Counted from the first letter of the stretch, positions 43,014 to 52,261 are shown. The stretch: 64,000 bases of DNA from Polynucleobacter sp. MG-5-Ahmo-C2 (GCF_018687735.1 NZ_CP061304.1:310001-374000), one strand, 5' to 3'. The notes: generated by a model not told the origin, from the sequence alone. Program-made: numbers and translations.

Positions 43014-43831
43014 GCAGCAATCCGAATGGCTTGTGCTGAGAAGTGGCGAAAGCATGGGTGATCATGCCTGCCTGAGAGCGCAAGTACCTTAGTAAGAGCA
43101 TCTGCGTAGACGCATTCATGGGCCAGAATGGAATAAGAGTCCGGGACATTCACATGCGCTTCAGAGGCATCTTGCGCCAAAGGATTAATGATGTGACTGA
43201 GATGCTGATCTCTATTGGCAAAGTACAAGCCACTTGTCGCGATAGCCCCGTTTTGTAATGAGCCGATATCAATTAATTGTCTGGGTTTATTTGGATTCCG
43301 AATTTGGACTGATCGGGGGTTATCGCCAAATACTCGAAGATCGCCTCCCGCATTTACGCAGCCAGATTGGACTCCGCTGACCATTAAGCTTTCCACCGCT
43401 TTATCCACCGCGAAGCCTTTAGCAATTCCGCCAAGGTCTAAGCAGATGGGTTTAGTGGAGGTGATGACCTGTGGCTCTATAAATTGGATGTCTTGAATGC
43501 CACCAAACTCATATTGAGATAGGTCAATATGAATGGGTAATAATCCAGCAGCCACTAGTCGATTGCCAATGCCGCAATTAAATAAACCATTCGATTGCTC
43601 ATAAACATTGATGGCAATTTGGAGGATTTGCGCAGTCCAGGGATGAACTTCCATAGCCACTAGATGCGCCCATCGATTCATTTGAGTGAGCTCACTTAAA
43701 GGGTTGTGAAAGCTCATTAGATTCTGAACCTGTTTTACTGTACTAAATGCACTACCTATCGCCTGTTCATCATCTTGATCAATTGAGATTTCAATAAATG
43801 TTCCCAGAAGAGCTTTGCAGCGCGTCGTCAT
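43010..43831 (-). CDS. apbE: FAD:protein FMN transferase
   Basis: A 273-residue ApbE. Such enzymes use FAD and Mg2+ to attach FMN covalently to a serine or threonine of an exported target. Signature motifs are LDLGGIAKGFAVDKAVE, GCVNAGGDLRVFG, and the later HIINPLA with HECVYADALTKVL, covering FAD and metal binding. There is no obvious signal peptide or lipobox at the N-terminus (TTRCKALLGTFIEISI), so it may act in the cytoplasm or use a non-classical route, unlike many ApbE proteins. It overlaps the FMN-binding gene by 4 bp and the haem-type gene by 4 bp. Confidence 0.9.
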   Translation of the reverse strand: MTTRCKALLGTFIEISIDQDDEQAIGSAFSTVKQVQNLMSFHNPLSELTQMNRWAHLVAMEVHPWTAQILQIAINVYEQSNGLFNCGIGNRLVAAGLLPIHIDLSQYEFGGIQDIQFIEPQVITSTKPICLDLGGIAKGFAVDKAVESLMVSGVQSGCVNAGGDLRVFGDNPRSVQIRNPNKPRQLIDIGSLQNGAIATSGLYFANRDQHLSHIINPLAQDASEAHVNVPDSYSILAHECVYADALTKVLALSGRHDHPCFRHFSAQAIRIAA

Positions 43832-44361
43832 TTTGTTTTAAGTGCTAAATCATGTAAGACTGCCACTCTCTTCACGCCATCAGTAATGTGCTTGCAAGAA
43901 AGTGTGGCGCCACCAATGTTCTGAATATCTTGATTCAGTTTGATGGGGTCCTTTGCAGTCTTGCCAACAAACTGTTTACGCCACTGCGCTTCTTCTACTT
44001 CATAGCCATAAGACTCGACATATTCCAAAATCTCAATACCTAAAATGCTGCCATTGGGTGCAATCCCGACAGCATAGGTAATCATTTCGTGTTTGCCGAC
44101 TACCTCATCGATGACAAGCCAGCCGCCATCGGTAGTCTTCCAGATGCGGTCTCCTTGAAAAGGGTGACGAATGCTAGATGCCGCCCGCATTTTTTCTTGT
44201 AAATCGTCAGTAATGATGATGGGTGCTCTTGTGAGCTGCTTATTAGGAAAGAGAATTTTCTGTGCTTGCTCGGTAGTGGCATATATTTTTGCGTGAGCAA
44301 TGATGGGTGAACTCACCATTGCCAGCCCAACAATCGCAAAGGGATTAGGTTTCCAGTTCAT
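43828..44361 (-). CDS. periplasmic FMN-binding protein, covalently flavinylated
   Basis: A 177-residue FMN_bind-domain protein. An N-terminal hydrophobic segment (PFAIVGLAMVSSPIIAHA) is a signal peptide likely cut after AHA. Near the C-terminus, GGATLSCKH matches the S/T-G-A-T-x-S/T flavinylation site. The acceptor serine is near residue 155, the substrate of the adjacent ApbE. It should be a periplasmic one-electron carrier similar to the RnfG/NqrC domains. Its gene overlaps apbE by 4 bp and lies 15 bp after the DUF6662-like gene. Confidence 0.87.
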   Translation of the reverse strand: MNWKPNPFAIVGLAMVSSPIIAHAKIYATTEQAQKILFPNKQLTRAPIIITDDLQEKMRAASSIRHPFQGDRIWKTTDGGWLVIDEVVGKHEMITYAVGIAPNGSILGIEILEYVESYGYEVEEAQWRKQFVGKTAKDPIKLNQDIQNIGGATLSCKHITDGVKRVAVLHDLALKTK

Positions 44362-44376
44362 TTAATTTCTTGCTCC

Positions 44377-45297
44377 TTAGTTCAGTGGAAAGCCAACTTT
44401 GACAATGAATTCATTGATGGTATGACTATCCCAAACACGAGCGTTCGAACATTCAGCTTCACCGCCACCCATGCAGTTGCCACCTGCTAATTGATAGCGC
44501 CAGGCCCCAGTTACCCACCAGTCCTTAGCGGCATAGTGCATGTTGGGACCAACAAAGGTGGCGCGTTGTACTTGGTTGCGTAGATTTAATTCTGAATAAT
44601 CGTTGTGAAAGCGAGCCTCTACTCCTGCAGACCATTTTGGAGCAAAGCGATAACTAGCGCCCACTAAAAAATCGAGCATAGACTCAGGGACATTGCCATT
44701 CTCAATAAATTTCAAGCGTTCATTTGCCACTACGACGTTGCCAGCAAGCACTAAGCGATCGTCAATGAAATTGGATTGCAATAAAAGCCTTGCTTCAAGC
44801 TCATCTTTATTTCTGCCCCAGGTAGGTTCGAGATAGAAACCAACTCCAACAGGAGATGTCACTGGATTGGTGAGTCGATAAATGGCTTCGAGTGAGCCAC
44901 CTTCAATGCCGCTCTTTCGGTATGGGGTGGCAGGATCATGCGAGGAGGGTACCGCATAGCCACCGGTACAAGTGGGCTCTTCTCCGCATGCCTCAGGGTT
45001 GGTGTAGTTCTGATTGGCATTGGTGTAATAAGAATTGATATAGCCCGCAATTTGCAAATCATTCGTAAGGCCATATTCCAATTCGGATCTAGCAGTCCAT
45101 GCTTCATATGTGCCCGCTGCCTGCTGTTGATTTAACTGCAGGCGTTGTTCAAATTCCAACTTGCCTTTAGGTTGAAGATCAAGCGTATAGATCCAACCAA
45201 ACACTCCTTCGCCTGCATGGGCAAAAGAGAAATGAAGGGCGGTTGCAAGAATAAAACTAAAGGCGATCAGTCTTTTGATGGTCAATTTCATAGTCAT
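44377..45297 (-). CDS. DUF6662-like predicted outer-membrane protein, first gene of Fur-regulated operon
   Basis: A 306-residue exported protein. The signal peptide (LIAFSFILATALHFSFAHA) is followed by a beta-rich mature part starting GEGVFGWIYTLDLQPKGKLE, with repeated amphipathic strands and ending FIVKVGFPLN, suggesting an outer-membrane beta-barrel. The sequence fits my memory of DUF6662, a family of unknown function. Two iron-box-like sites lie 28-73 bp upstream over a good promoter. The gene starts a tightly packed operon with an FMN-binding protein, ApbE and a haem-type protein, so a part in iron reduction or uptake is inferred. Confidence 0.72.
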   Translation of the reverse strand: MTMKLTIKRLIAFSFILATALHFSFAHAGEGVFGWIYTLDLQPKGKLEFEQRLQLNQQQAAGTYEAWTARSELEYGLTNDLQIAGYINSYYTNANQNYTNPEACGEEPTCTGGYAVPSSHDPATPYRKSGIEGGSLEAIYRLTNPVTSPVGVGFYLEPTWGRNKDELEARLLLQSNFIDDRLVLAGNVVVANERLKFIENGNVPESMLDFLVGASYRFAPKWSAGVEARFHNDYSELNLRNQVQRATFVGPNMHYAAKDWWVTGAWRYQLAGGNCMGGGEAECSNARVWDSHTINEFIVKVGFPLN

Positions 45298-45324
45298 ATC
45301 AGGTTGGTGGTTAAAAAAATATAA

Positions 45325-45370
45325 ATAAGAATGGTTCTCAATATAGCATCAAATGAGAATCATTCTCAAA
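45325..45370 (-). promoter_or_regulatory. promoter with two Fur-box-like operators
   Basis: TGAGAATCATTCTCA (45354-45368) is a near-perfect Fur-box core, and AAGAATGGTTCTCA (45327-45340) is a second, weaker copy. On the minus strand a promoter lies between them: -35 TTGAGA (45369-45364), 18-bp spacer, -10 TATATT (45345-45340, preceded by TGC). Fur with iron would cover both elements and shut off the DUF6662-FMN_bind-apbE-haem operon. The + strand gene at 45446 is further away. Confidence 0.8.
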
Positions 45371-45445
45371 TAGAAAAATGACCACTTTCTAATAAATGGT
45401 GGAATTTATGAGGCTTTTCGTTTTTGCTTGTAAGATTTCTCTCAC

Positions 45446-45676
45446 ATGAATGCAGAAGCCCTCGAAAAACTGGTCTTAATAAAAATGCCCTTTGGTAAAC
45501 ATGCTGGGCGTGCATTGGCAGACCTGCCAGGAAATTACTTGGCTTGGTTTGCGCGCGAGGGATTTCCTAAGGGAGAGCTGGGCCAGTTGCTAGAGTTGAT
45601 GCACACGCTTGACCACAATGGATTACGTGGACTTTTGGCGCCCATCCAAAGAGCGCATGGTCAAGAAGAGCGCTAA
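45446..45676 (+). CDS. DUF3820 family protein
   Basis: A 76-residue protein matching DUF3820, which includes a putative quorum-sensing-regulated virulence factor and is often fused to exonucleases. The conserved pattern is visible: IKMPFGKHAGRALADLPGNY, then LAWFAREGFPKGELGQLLEL. It lies opposite the Fur-regulated operon, with its ATG 76 bp from the Fur sites, and converges with the nuclease gene, leaving only two bases between the stops. Confidence 0.85.
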   Translation: MNAEALEKLVLIKMPFGKHAGRALADLPGNYLAWFAREGFPKGELGQLLELMHTLDHNGLRGLLAPIQRAHGQEER

Positions 45677-45678
45677 CT

Positions 45679-46701
45679 TTATTTTGTGCGAACGATTGCA
45701 ATAACCCGATTGCGCTCATAAGTCACTATTGCAGTATTCGGAGGACTACTTTGAATAAGAGTGGGAATGAATGAGGTCTGAGTTTCAAGCTGACCTCCAA
45801 TTTTCTTGGCTAGATCACTATTTTGGTCATACTGAATCTGAATGCTGGCTACCCGACCTTCTTTGATGTTTTGAATAAGTTGATCAAGCTTAGTCTGAGA
45901 GTAATGATCAAAAAATATGGGATACCAGCCACCGATGATCCTGCCGTCCTTGGGCTCTGAGGATGTTGCTTTAGGGGTGGTGGCCATAGCATTCAGCGGC
46001 AAATGAAAATCAATGCCAGTTTTTTTAACCAAGTCTTGGTAAGAGATTGGCGGAGTCATATTGGCTTCATTGGTATTTTCAATCCAATAGGCCCATGCCA
46101 AATTTTTACTGGGGTCATAAACCAATTTAAATAGATGGGTAGGAATAGTGACTCGGCTGCTGCCAATACTGCCGCTATTACCAGTGGATCCAGTAAACAC
46201 ATAAACCTCACCAGCAGCTCTTTTGACATAGAGCCTTGTCGGCTCCTCTACATTCTTAGCCCAAATACCCTGATTATTTTGTCTCGCCTGGGGCATCATG
46301 TTTGCCAATGAAAAGGACTGGGCCATTGACCTTTCATTACTCATATCCCCGGCTGGGGCGTTGTGGCCTCGGTCATACCCACTTCCGCGGTAGTCTGAGA
46401 GTAGGGCCCGCTCTGCAAATGGCAGCCTCGCTTCCTCATAAAACCGATTGCTTCTTTTGGGGTGAGGGGTCGATAGGCGTTCTCGACTGAGCTTCTCGAC
46501 TGTATAGATAGGCTTCTTCTCTATAGGCGAGTAGTAGATGGCATAGCTATCGAAGCACAAATCTCGTCCTGTTTGTTGGGTGCTGGGGGCTTGCTGCTGC
46601 GGGAAAAGGTCTTGGCATTCCTCGAATATGGCGAAGGCGCTAATGGGGTTGAGTAGGCATAGGCTTAATGCCAGGACAAGAATCTGACGAAGAATGTTCA
46701 T
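45679..46701 (-). CDS. exported DNA/RNA non-specific endonuclease
   Basis: A 340-residue nuclease of the NUC1/Serratia-type beta-beta-alpha-metal family. The N-terminal signal peptide is LVLALSLCLLNPISAFA. The catalytic DRGH motif occurs as GYDRGHNAPAGDM, followed by the metal-binding asparagine region SLANMMPQARQNNQGIWAKN. It probably degrades extracellular nucleic acids in the periplasm or outside the cell. The 60-odd residues after the nuclease domain (GGQLETQTSFIPTLI onward) are unassigned. Confidence 0.88.
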   Translation of the reverse strand: MNILRQILVLALSLCLLNPISAFAIFEECQDLFPQQQAPSTQQTGRDLCFDSYAIYYSPIEKKPIYTVEKLSRERLSTPHPKRSNRFYEEARLPFAERALLSDYRGSGYDRGHNAPAGDMSNERSMAQSFSLANMMPQARQNNQGIWAKNVEEPTRLYVKRAAGEVYVFTGSTGNSGSIGSSRVTIPTHLFKLVYDPSKNLAWAYWIENTNEANMTPPISYQDLVKKTGIDFHLPLNAMATTPKATSSEPKDGRIIGGWYPIFFDHYSQTKLDQLIQNIKEGRVASIQIQYDQNSDLAKKIGGQLETQTSFIPTLIQSSPPNTAIVTYERNRVIAIVRTK

Positions 46702-47207
46702 AGGATCTTAGTGTAGGGGGAGGCGTAAGCCATTGCCCATTTTTTAATCCAAACTAGCTGCAGAGCGAATCAGAAATTCAGCTCACCAAGTGGCTTGCTT
46801 GAAAGTCAACGCTTCATTTCACCCGAAAATACTTTAAAAATAATGCCTTGCAGCAATTATGGAAGTGCTACTACCGGTAGAAATTTGGGTTACACAAAAC
46901 ACTAGATGTATGGTTTTTGAGGTAATTTTTTTCGATGAAATCGTAAAAAAGTCTGATTTTGACCATTTTTTTACAGTATGAAATTAGTATTTCCTAACTT
47001 GTATAACTGATTGATTTAAATGAATAAATTATCAATAACAGAAGACGCATGTGAGAGATCCGGTATTTCGAGACTGGAAAGTTATGGAAATGACTTTCTT
47101 TATGCTTGACTTGATATAAGAACCTTCTTAGGATTACCCATGTTTTATAAATATTGCAGTGCAACAAAAATCTGTGATGCAGATTTTCGGGGTGCGCAAA
47201 AAATTAG
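46702..47207. other. 506-bp intergenic region without a clear gene
   Basis: This AT-rich stretch separates the divergent nuclease and lytic transglycosylase genes. It holds a perfect palindrome CTACCGGTAG (46872-46881) and the inverted repeat GAAAGT/ACTTTC (47080-47099). A promoter candidate for the + strand gene is annotated separately. A 29-codon frame at 47020-47109 has no support beyond its start and stop. I see no other gene or RNA in it. Confidence 0.5.
47106..47134 (+). promoter_or_regulatory. candidate promoter of the lytic transglycosylase gene
   Basis: TTGACT (47106-47111) and TAGGAT (47129-47134) with a 17-bp spacer, 73 bp upstream of the ATG. The -35 is close to consensus and the -10 is mediocre. 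Sequence match only. Confidence 0.4.
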
Positions 47208-48194
47208 ATGAATAAATGGATTACCTACAATTTAGATGATACGCAAGATCGGCAACCAGCGATTCTGGCTGCAAAAGATTTGCTGTCACAGGCGATGGCT
47301 CCAGTCTACCGAGTCATCAATGGCGTGCTCGTGATGGCTGTATTTGTGGTTGTCAGCCTTTGGCTTTCGGGTAACGGTACGAATGCTGGTGCCTTTGACT
47401 TGGCCCGCATCTTAGTGCCGGACGAGGCTCGTAATATGGTTTGGAGTAATGGCTTTGGCATGCTGGAGCAATATAAGGCTTCAAATGACAGTGCTGCCCA
47501 GACAGCCGATTCAGAAATTGCTGCGGTGATCTACAACAAATCCAACCCGATCTCAACGGGCTTGGGCGGTCCCAAGCAGCAGACAGTTGCATTGCTGATG
47601 CCTTCTGTAGCGCAGGTGCAAGTGAAGTCGATTTCTCATTTGGCTGATCGCATCCCAACATCGAAGATTGACCCGCAAGCGCTTGATAGCAATTTAATGG
47701 GCTCGATTCAAAATCAACGTGCCGTTGCTGATTTCTTCGAGAAGAAATACAAGCTAGATCGCGCTAAGATCGAAGAATACGTCTCAAACACAATTTTGGT
47801 TGCAAAAGAAGTCAAGATTGATCCAGTGCTTTTATTGGCCGTGATTTCAGTTGAATCAAACTTCAATCCAACTACCCGGAGTGAGGCTGGTGCTGAAGGC
47901 TTGATGCAGGTAATGACTTCAGTGCATAAAGATAAATACGCGTTGTATGGCGGTACCACACAGGCTGTTAAGCCTGAAGTAAATATTCGCGTCGGTGCTT
48001 ATATATTGAAGTATCTCATCGCCACCGCTGGTTCATTGCGCAACGGCTTGAAGTTTTACGTGGGTGCTGCTAATGCAGAAGATGATGGTGGTTATACGGA
48101 TAAGGTGATGGCTGAAAGAAATCGCCTCATCAGCCTTTGTCAAACCCGCTCTACTAATCGCTTGACGCTAAATGGCAAGGATTTGCGTTCTTAA
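47208..48194 (+). CDS. membrane-anchored lytic transglycosylase (SLT domain)
   Basis: A 328-residue protein with one N-terminal membrane helix (residues about 37-55, VINGVLVMAVFVVVSLWLSG), a 140-residue linker, and a C-terminal SLT/lysozyme-like domain. The catalytic glutamate is in VISVESNFNPTTRSEAGAEGLMQVM-type sequence near residue 216, followed by NIRVGAYILKYLI. It cleaves peptidoglycan glycan strands in the periplasm. A tandem stem-loop terminates the gene. The function of the long linker is not evident. Confidence 0.88.
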   Translation: MNKWITYNLDDTQDRQPAILAAKDLLSQAMAPVYRVINGVLVMAVFVVVSLWLSGNGTNAGAFDLARILVPDEARNMVWSNGFGMLEQYKASNDSAAQTADSEIAAVIYNKSNPISTGLGGPKQQTVALLMPSVAQVQVKSISHLADRIPTSKIDPQALDSNLMGSIQNQRAVADFFEKKYKLDRAKIEEYVSNTILVAKEVKIDPVLLLAVISVESNFNPTTRSEAGAEGLMQVMTSVHKDKYALYGGTTQAVKPEVNIRVGAYILKYLIATAGSLRNGLKFYVGAANAEDDGGYTDKVMAERNRLISLCQTRSTNRLTLNGKDLRS

Positions 48195-48223
48195 TTGAGT
48201 AGCGCCTGGATCATAGAAGAAAT

Positions 48224-48248
48224 AAAGGCCACCCTAGGGTGGCCTTTT
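48224..48248 (+). terminator. strong intrinsic terminator
   Basis: AAAGGCCACC (48224-48233) pairs with GGTGGCCTTT (48238-48247) around a CTAG core, followed by T. It terminates the lytic transglycosylase gene and can act for the convergent FKBP gene. Confidence 0.9.
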
Positions 48249-48280
48249 GCATCCTGCCTAGTGAATAGGTCTGCTGGGGA

Positions 48281-48628
48281 TTAATTGACCCCATGCAGTT
48301 CTACCTCGAATACCAGGGTTGCATTGGGTGGAATAACGCCGCCTGCACCACGAGGACCGTAGCCCATATCAGAGGGAATAATAAGAGTGCGTTTGCCACC
48401 GATTTTCATGCCCGCAACGCCTTCATCCCAGCCCTTAATCACGTGGCCAGCACCCAATGGGAAGCTGAACAATTGGCCGCGATCTAATGAGCTATCAAAC
48501 TTCTGACCTTTATGGTCAGCCGCTTTTTCGTCATATAGCCAGCCGGTGTAATGCACGTCAACGTGATTACCAGCCACCGCTTCTTTGCCGTCGCCTACGA
48601 CGGTATCGATTTTTTTGAGTTCACTCAT
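48281..48628 (-). CDS. FKBP-type peptidyl-prolyl isomerase
   Basis: A 115-residue single FKBP domain catalysing proline isomerisation during folding, cytoplasmic since no signal peptide is present. Active-site segments are [40 protein letters not shown] cut here to its family core, and [18 protein letters not shown]. The domain is the minimal FKBP12 size. A GGAAA ribosome site precedes the start on the minus strand. Confidence 0.93.
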   Translation of the reverse strand: MSELKKIDTVVGDGKEAVAGNHVDVHYTGWLYDEKAADHKGQKFDSSLDRGQLFSFPLGAGHVIKGWDEGVAGMKIGGKRTLIIPSDMGYGPRGAGGVIPPNATLVFEVELHGVN

Positions 48629-48715
48629 GATGTTTTCCTATTTCACGAAAATTGATTGGCTAGTATATTCTGAGCCTTACAGATTCTGATGGTGAGCCTA
48701 ATTTGGCTCGATGAC

Positions 48716-49732
48716 ATGATAAATTACTGGCCCAATTCCGCATACAACACCCTTTTAGTTAGCCCAGACCGACAGCTATTGGTCACAGACGACTTTTTGC
48801 GTACATATTTGCAAAGGCCTGAGCTCAGCTTGGTGCCAGAGTCCTGTGCGATTGAACAATCCTTGCATCAGCGTTTGCTTGAAAACCCCCGTGCCGAAAT
48901 CGCTGAACCTGAAATTGCTGCCATGACGGATGAGGATATTCAGGAAAACTACCGAGTTTGGCTGCGCTACCGAAAGCGCCTATTGGCTGCAAGCTCTTTA
49001 GAAAGTTTTTATATGAGCCTGTTTAAGGGTGAGGGCGTTGATGTGCCACCCTTATTTGTTGCCCAACTAGCGCAGATCTTTGTGAGACACCTATTGGGAG
49101 ATCAGCCTCATCCCTTAGAGGCGCGAATGGGTGAGTTGTTCTTTAGAACTCAGAAGATTACCGTGCTTGAAGATGCGGTTGTGATGGGGGCGGATGAAGA
49201 AGTCGTTGTTCGCAATGCCCAAGCCGGCGATACCGGAAACATCATGGATTTGCTCAAGGGTAAATCGATGACGATGAGGTCAGCTGACTTAGATGTCTTG
49301 TATGAAGAAAATGCTGCCGAGTACTGGGCGCGAAATGAGGACTTTGATTTCGCGGTACAACTGAACTTTGGGCATGAGCCTATCAACCACTTTTGCCGTG
49401 TCTTAGAGAAATGGATAGAGCATTTCTTGGGCGCAAGGGTGCGTATTACCCCCATGCAACAAATTAGTGATCCCAAGTGGTCTTGGCATGTTGGCTTGGA
49501 TGCAGCAGCGACAGAGGTGTTGAATAAGCTTTATAACAAGGAATCCGTTGAGGCTGATGAGTTAGAAAAGGTGATTTGCCTATTCCGTCTAGACTTTATG
49601 GATGAGGCAGCAGTAGCTAAAGCTCAGACTGGTAAGCCGGTCTACATGGCAATTGCCATGAATGCACAGCAAGAGCTAAAGCTAAAACCCCAAAATCTCT
49701 TGTTTAATTTACCACTCGCAAAAGCCTCTTAA
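48716..49732 (+). CDS. DUF6352 family protein
   Basis: A protein of about 338 residues from ATG 48716 (MINYWPNSAYNTLLVSPD), which is the usual DUF6352 start. The frame opens at 48689. It is cytoplasmic with no membrane segment. It has a well-conserved RQLLVTDDFLRTYLQRPEL and a central EVVVRNAQAGDTGNIMDLL. DUF6352 is typical of Burkholderiales and its function is unknown. It stands alone in front of the icd leader, and no operon is evident. Confidence 0.8.
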   Translation: MINYWPNSAYNTLLVSPDRQLLVTDDFLRTYLQRPELSLVPESCAIEQSLHQRLLENPRAEIAEPEIAAMTDEDIQENYRVWLRYRKRLLAASSLESFYMSLFKGEGVDVPPLFVAQLAQIFVRHLLGDQPHPLEARMGELFFRTQKITVLEDAVVMGADEEVVVRNAQAGDTGNIMDLLKGKSMTMRSADLDVLYEENAAEYWARNEDFDFAVQLNFGHEPINHFCRVLEKWIEHFLGARVRITPMQQISDPKWSWHVGLDAAATEVLNKLYNKESVEADELEKVICLFRLDFMDEAAVAKAQTGKPVYMAIAMNAQQELKLKPQNLLFNLPLAKAS

Positions 49733-49884
49733 GCTTTATATATAGATGTGCTGATTCATCGGCAGTGGGATCTAACAAATAATCGGCTGAGGGTACTTGG
49801 TGGATTCCCTTAAATTGGGCATCCTCAAGGCCTTTAGATCACAAATGTGCCAATTTTGCCAAGCCCAATGATTTAAAATGAAAG

Positions 49885-49970
49885 ACTCTCTGCATTGGCA
49901 ATGGGTGCGCTAAAAGCGGCTTGCAAAATGCAGCTGTGAGACCGGCGGGTTAAAACCTGACCCTGTAAAT
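49885..49970 (+). ncRNA. structured leader RNA upstream of icd (candidate riboswitch/ncRNA motif)
   Basis: Between the DUF6352 gene and icd lies a compact, self-complementary leader. CTGCAT (49890-49895) pairs with ATGCAG (49928-49933). Inside, GCAA (49898-49901) pairs with TTGC (49921-49924), and CGCT-AAA-AGCG (49908-49918) is a terminal hairpin. The next stretch, GGGTTAAAACC and then GACCC, can form a second hairpin or pair GGGT (49903-49906) with ACCC (49960-49963) as a pseudoknot. The Shine-Dalgarno GAGGAAA follows. A candidate RNA called icd-II has been reported upstream of such genes. Identity is unverified. Confidence 0.55.
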
Positions 49971-49993
49971 TTTTCAATATTGAGGAAACGTTA

Positions 49994-52228
49994 ATGGCTT
50001 CAGAGAAATCAAAGATTATTTACACGCTGACAGATGAAGCGCCATTCTTGGCGACTTGTGCATTTCTGCCGATCATTCGTACTTTTACAGCGCCTGCTGG
50101 TGTAGAGATCGTGACTAGTGACATTTCTGTTGCTGCCCGTATTTTGGCTGAGTTTTCTGATTGCCTAACAGCTGAGCAAAAAGTACCTGATAACTTAGCC
50201 GAGCTTGGCAAGATGACTTTGATGCCTGATACCAATATTATTAAGTTGCCTAATATCAGCGCTTCTGTACCTCAGTTGCTGGCAGCAATTAAAGAATTGC
50301 AGGCTAAGGGTTACAAAATCCCTCATTTTCCAGATGATCCTAAGAATGATGAAGAAAAAGCGATTCGTGCACGCTACTCCAAATGTTTGGGTAGTGCAGT
50401 AAACCCGGTCTTGCGCGAAGGTAACTCAGATCGTCGCGCACCCAATGCGGTGAAACAGTTTGCTCGTAAACATCCTCACTCTATGGGTGAATGGAGTCAG
50501 GCTTCCCGGACCCACGTATCGCATATGCATGGTGGCGACTTCTATGCCGGTGAAAAGTCAATGACGATGACTAAAGCCTGTGATGTGAAGATGGATTTAG
50601 TGACCCAAAGTGGCAAGACAATTGTTCTTAAGCCAAAAGTCTCTTTGTTGGCTGGCGAGATTATCGACAGCATGTACATGAGCAAAAAAGCGCTTTGCGA
50701 ATTCTACGAAAAAGAAATTGAAGATGCTTACAAGACTGGCATGATGTTGTCCTTGCATGTGAAGGCAACCATGATGAAGATCTCTCATCCGATCGTCTTT
50801 GGGCATGCTGTGAAGATTTTCTATAAAGATGCTTTTGCTAAGCATGCCAAGTTGTTTGAAGAGTTGGGTGTGAATGCCAATAACGGGATGAGTAGTCTCT
50901 ACGATAAGATCAAGACTTTGCCTGAATCTAAGCGCGAAGAAATCATTCAGGATTTACATGCCTGCCATGAGCACCGCCCTGCATTGGCAATGGTGGACTC
51001 TGCCAAAGGTATCACTAACTTACATTCCCCAAGTGATGTGATCGTGGATGCTTCTATGCCTGCCATGATTCGCGTTGGCGGCAAGATGTGGGGTGCTGAT
51101 GGCCGTTTGCATGACACTAAAGCAGTGATTCCAGAAAGTACCTTTGCCCGGATCTATCAAGAAATCATTAATTTCTGTAAGACGCACGGTAACTTTGATC
51201 CAACCACAATGGGTACAGTACCTAACGTCGGCTTGATGGCGCAACAGGCCGAAGAGTATGGCTCACATGACAAGACTTTTGAGATTCCAGAAGCTGGCGT
51301 AGCCCGGATTGTTGCTGACGACGGCACTGTATTGCTCGAGCAGAATGTGGAAGAGGGTGACATTTGGCGTATGTGCCAAGCGAAAGATGCCCCAATTCGG
51401 GATTGGGTGAAATTGGCGGTAAACCGTGCCCGCCTCTCTAATACGCCAGCAGTATTTTGGCTAGATGAGTACCGCCCACACGAAGCCGAGTTGATTAAGA
51501 AGGTCAATACCTACCTCAAAGACTATGATCTCAAAGGTGTAGATATTCAGATCATGTCCCAGACTCGTGCAATGCGTTACACCTTAGAGCGTGTGATTCG
51601 TGGCAAAGATACCATCTCTGTAACGGGCAATATTTTGCGTGATTACCTCACCGACTTGTTCCCTATTATGGAATTGGGTACCAGCGCGAAGATGTTGTCT
51701 ATTGTGCCCTTGATGGCAGGTGGCGGCCTCTTTGAAACGGGCGCTGGTGGTTCTGCTCCTAAGCACGTACAACAGTTAGTTGAAGAGAATCACTTGCGCT
51801 GGGATTCACTGGGTGAGTTCTTGGCTTTAGCAGTCTCACTAGAAGACATTAGCGATAAGACAAAGAATTCTAAGGTGAAGATTTTGGCTCGCACTCTGGA
51901 TGAGGCAACGGGTAAATTGTTGGATAACAATAAGTCACCATCTCCGCGTACCGGCGAGTTGGATAATCGCGGCAGCCAGTTTTATTTGGCGATGTATTGG
52001 GCGGAAGCTTTAGCAGCTCAGACTGAAGATAAAGAGCTGCAAGCGTATTTCGCGCCTTTGGCCTCTGCCTTGCAGGAAAATGAGCAGAAGATTGTGAATG
52101 AGTTCAAAGCAGTTCAAGGCAAGCCAGCCGATATTGGTGGTTACTTTATGGCTGACCAGGAGAAGTGTGAGGCAGTGATGCGCCCTAGCGCTACTTTCAA
52201 TGCAACCCTGAAAGCGGCTCATGCTTAA
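49994..52228 (+). CDS. icd: NADP-dependent isocitrate dehydrogenase, monomeric type
   Basis: A 744-residue monomeric isocitrate dehydrogenase, converting isocitrate to 2-oxoglutarate and NADPH in the TCA cycle. Length and sequence are typical of the IDH-II type: [36 protein letters not shown] loop, [19 protein letters not shown], and [13 protein letters not shown] [17 protein letters not shown] long structured leader precedes it, and the start has a clear GAGGAAA site. It is terminated by a strong hairpin and is transcribed alone. Confidence 0.95.
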   Translation: MASEKSKIIYTLTDEAPFLATCAFLPIIRTFTAPAGVEIVTSDISVAARILAEFSDCLTAEQKVPDNLAELGKMTLMPDTNIIKLPNISASVPQLLAAIKELQAKGYKIPHFPDDPKNDEEKAIRARYSKCLGSAVNPVLREGNSDRRAPNAVKQFARKHPHSMGEWSQASRTHVSHMHGGDFYAGEKSMTMTKACDVKMDLVTQSGKTIVLKPKVSLLAGEIIDSMYMSKKALCEFYEKEIEDAYKTGMMLSLHVKATMMKISHPIVFGHAVKIFYKDAFAKHAKLFEELGVNANNGMSSLYDKIKTLPESKREEIIQDLHACHEHRPALAMVDSAKGITNLHSPSDVIVDASMPAMIRVGGKMWGADGRLHDTKAVIPESTFARIYQEIINFCKTHGNFDPTTMGTVPNVGLMAQQAEEYGSHDKTFEIPEAGVARIVADDGTVLLEQNVEEGDIWRMCQAKDAPIRDWVKLAVNRARLSNTPAVFWLDEYRPHEAELIKKVNTYLKDYDLKGVDIQIMSQTRAMRYTLERVIRGKDTISVTGNILRDYLTDLFPIMELGTSAKMLSIVPLMAGGGLFETGAGGSAPKHVQQLVEENHLRWDSLGEFLALAVSLEDISDKTKNSKVKILARTLDEATGKLLDNNKSPSPRTGELDNRGSQFYLAMYWAEALAAQTEDKELQAYFAPLASALQENEQKIVNEFKAVQGKPADIGGYFMADQEKCEAVMRPSATFNATLKAAHA

Positions 52229-52261
52229 TGGCTAAATCAGCATTGATGAGGTTAGATAATA

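Noticed and set aside
47020..47109. 29-codon reading frame before the lytic transglycosylase
   Set aside because: No ribosome binding site, no conservation evidence, and short enough to be chance.
49885..49970. TPP, SAM or cobalamin riboswitch upstream of icd
   Set aside because: None of the core conserved sequences of those classes is present, and the gene does not fit.
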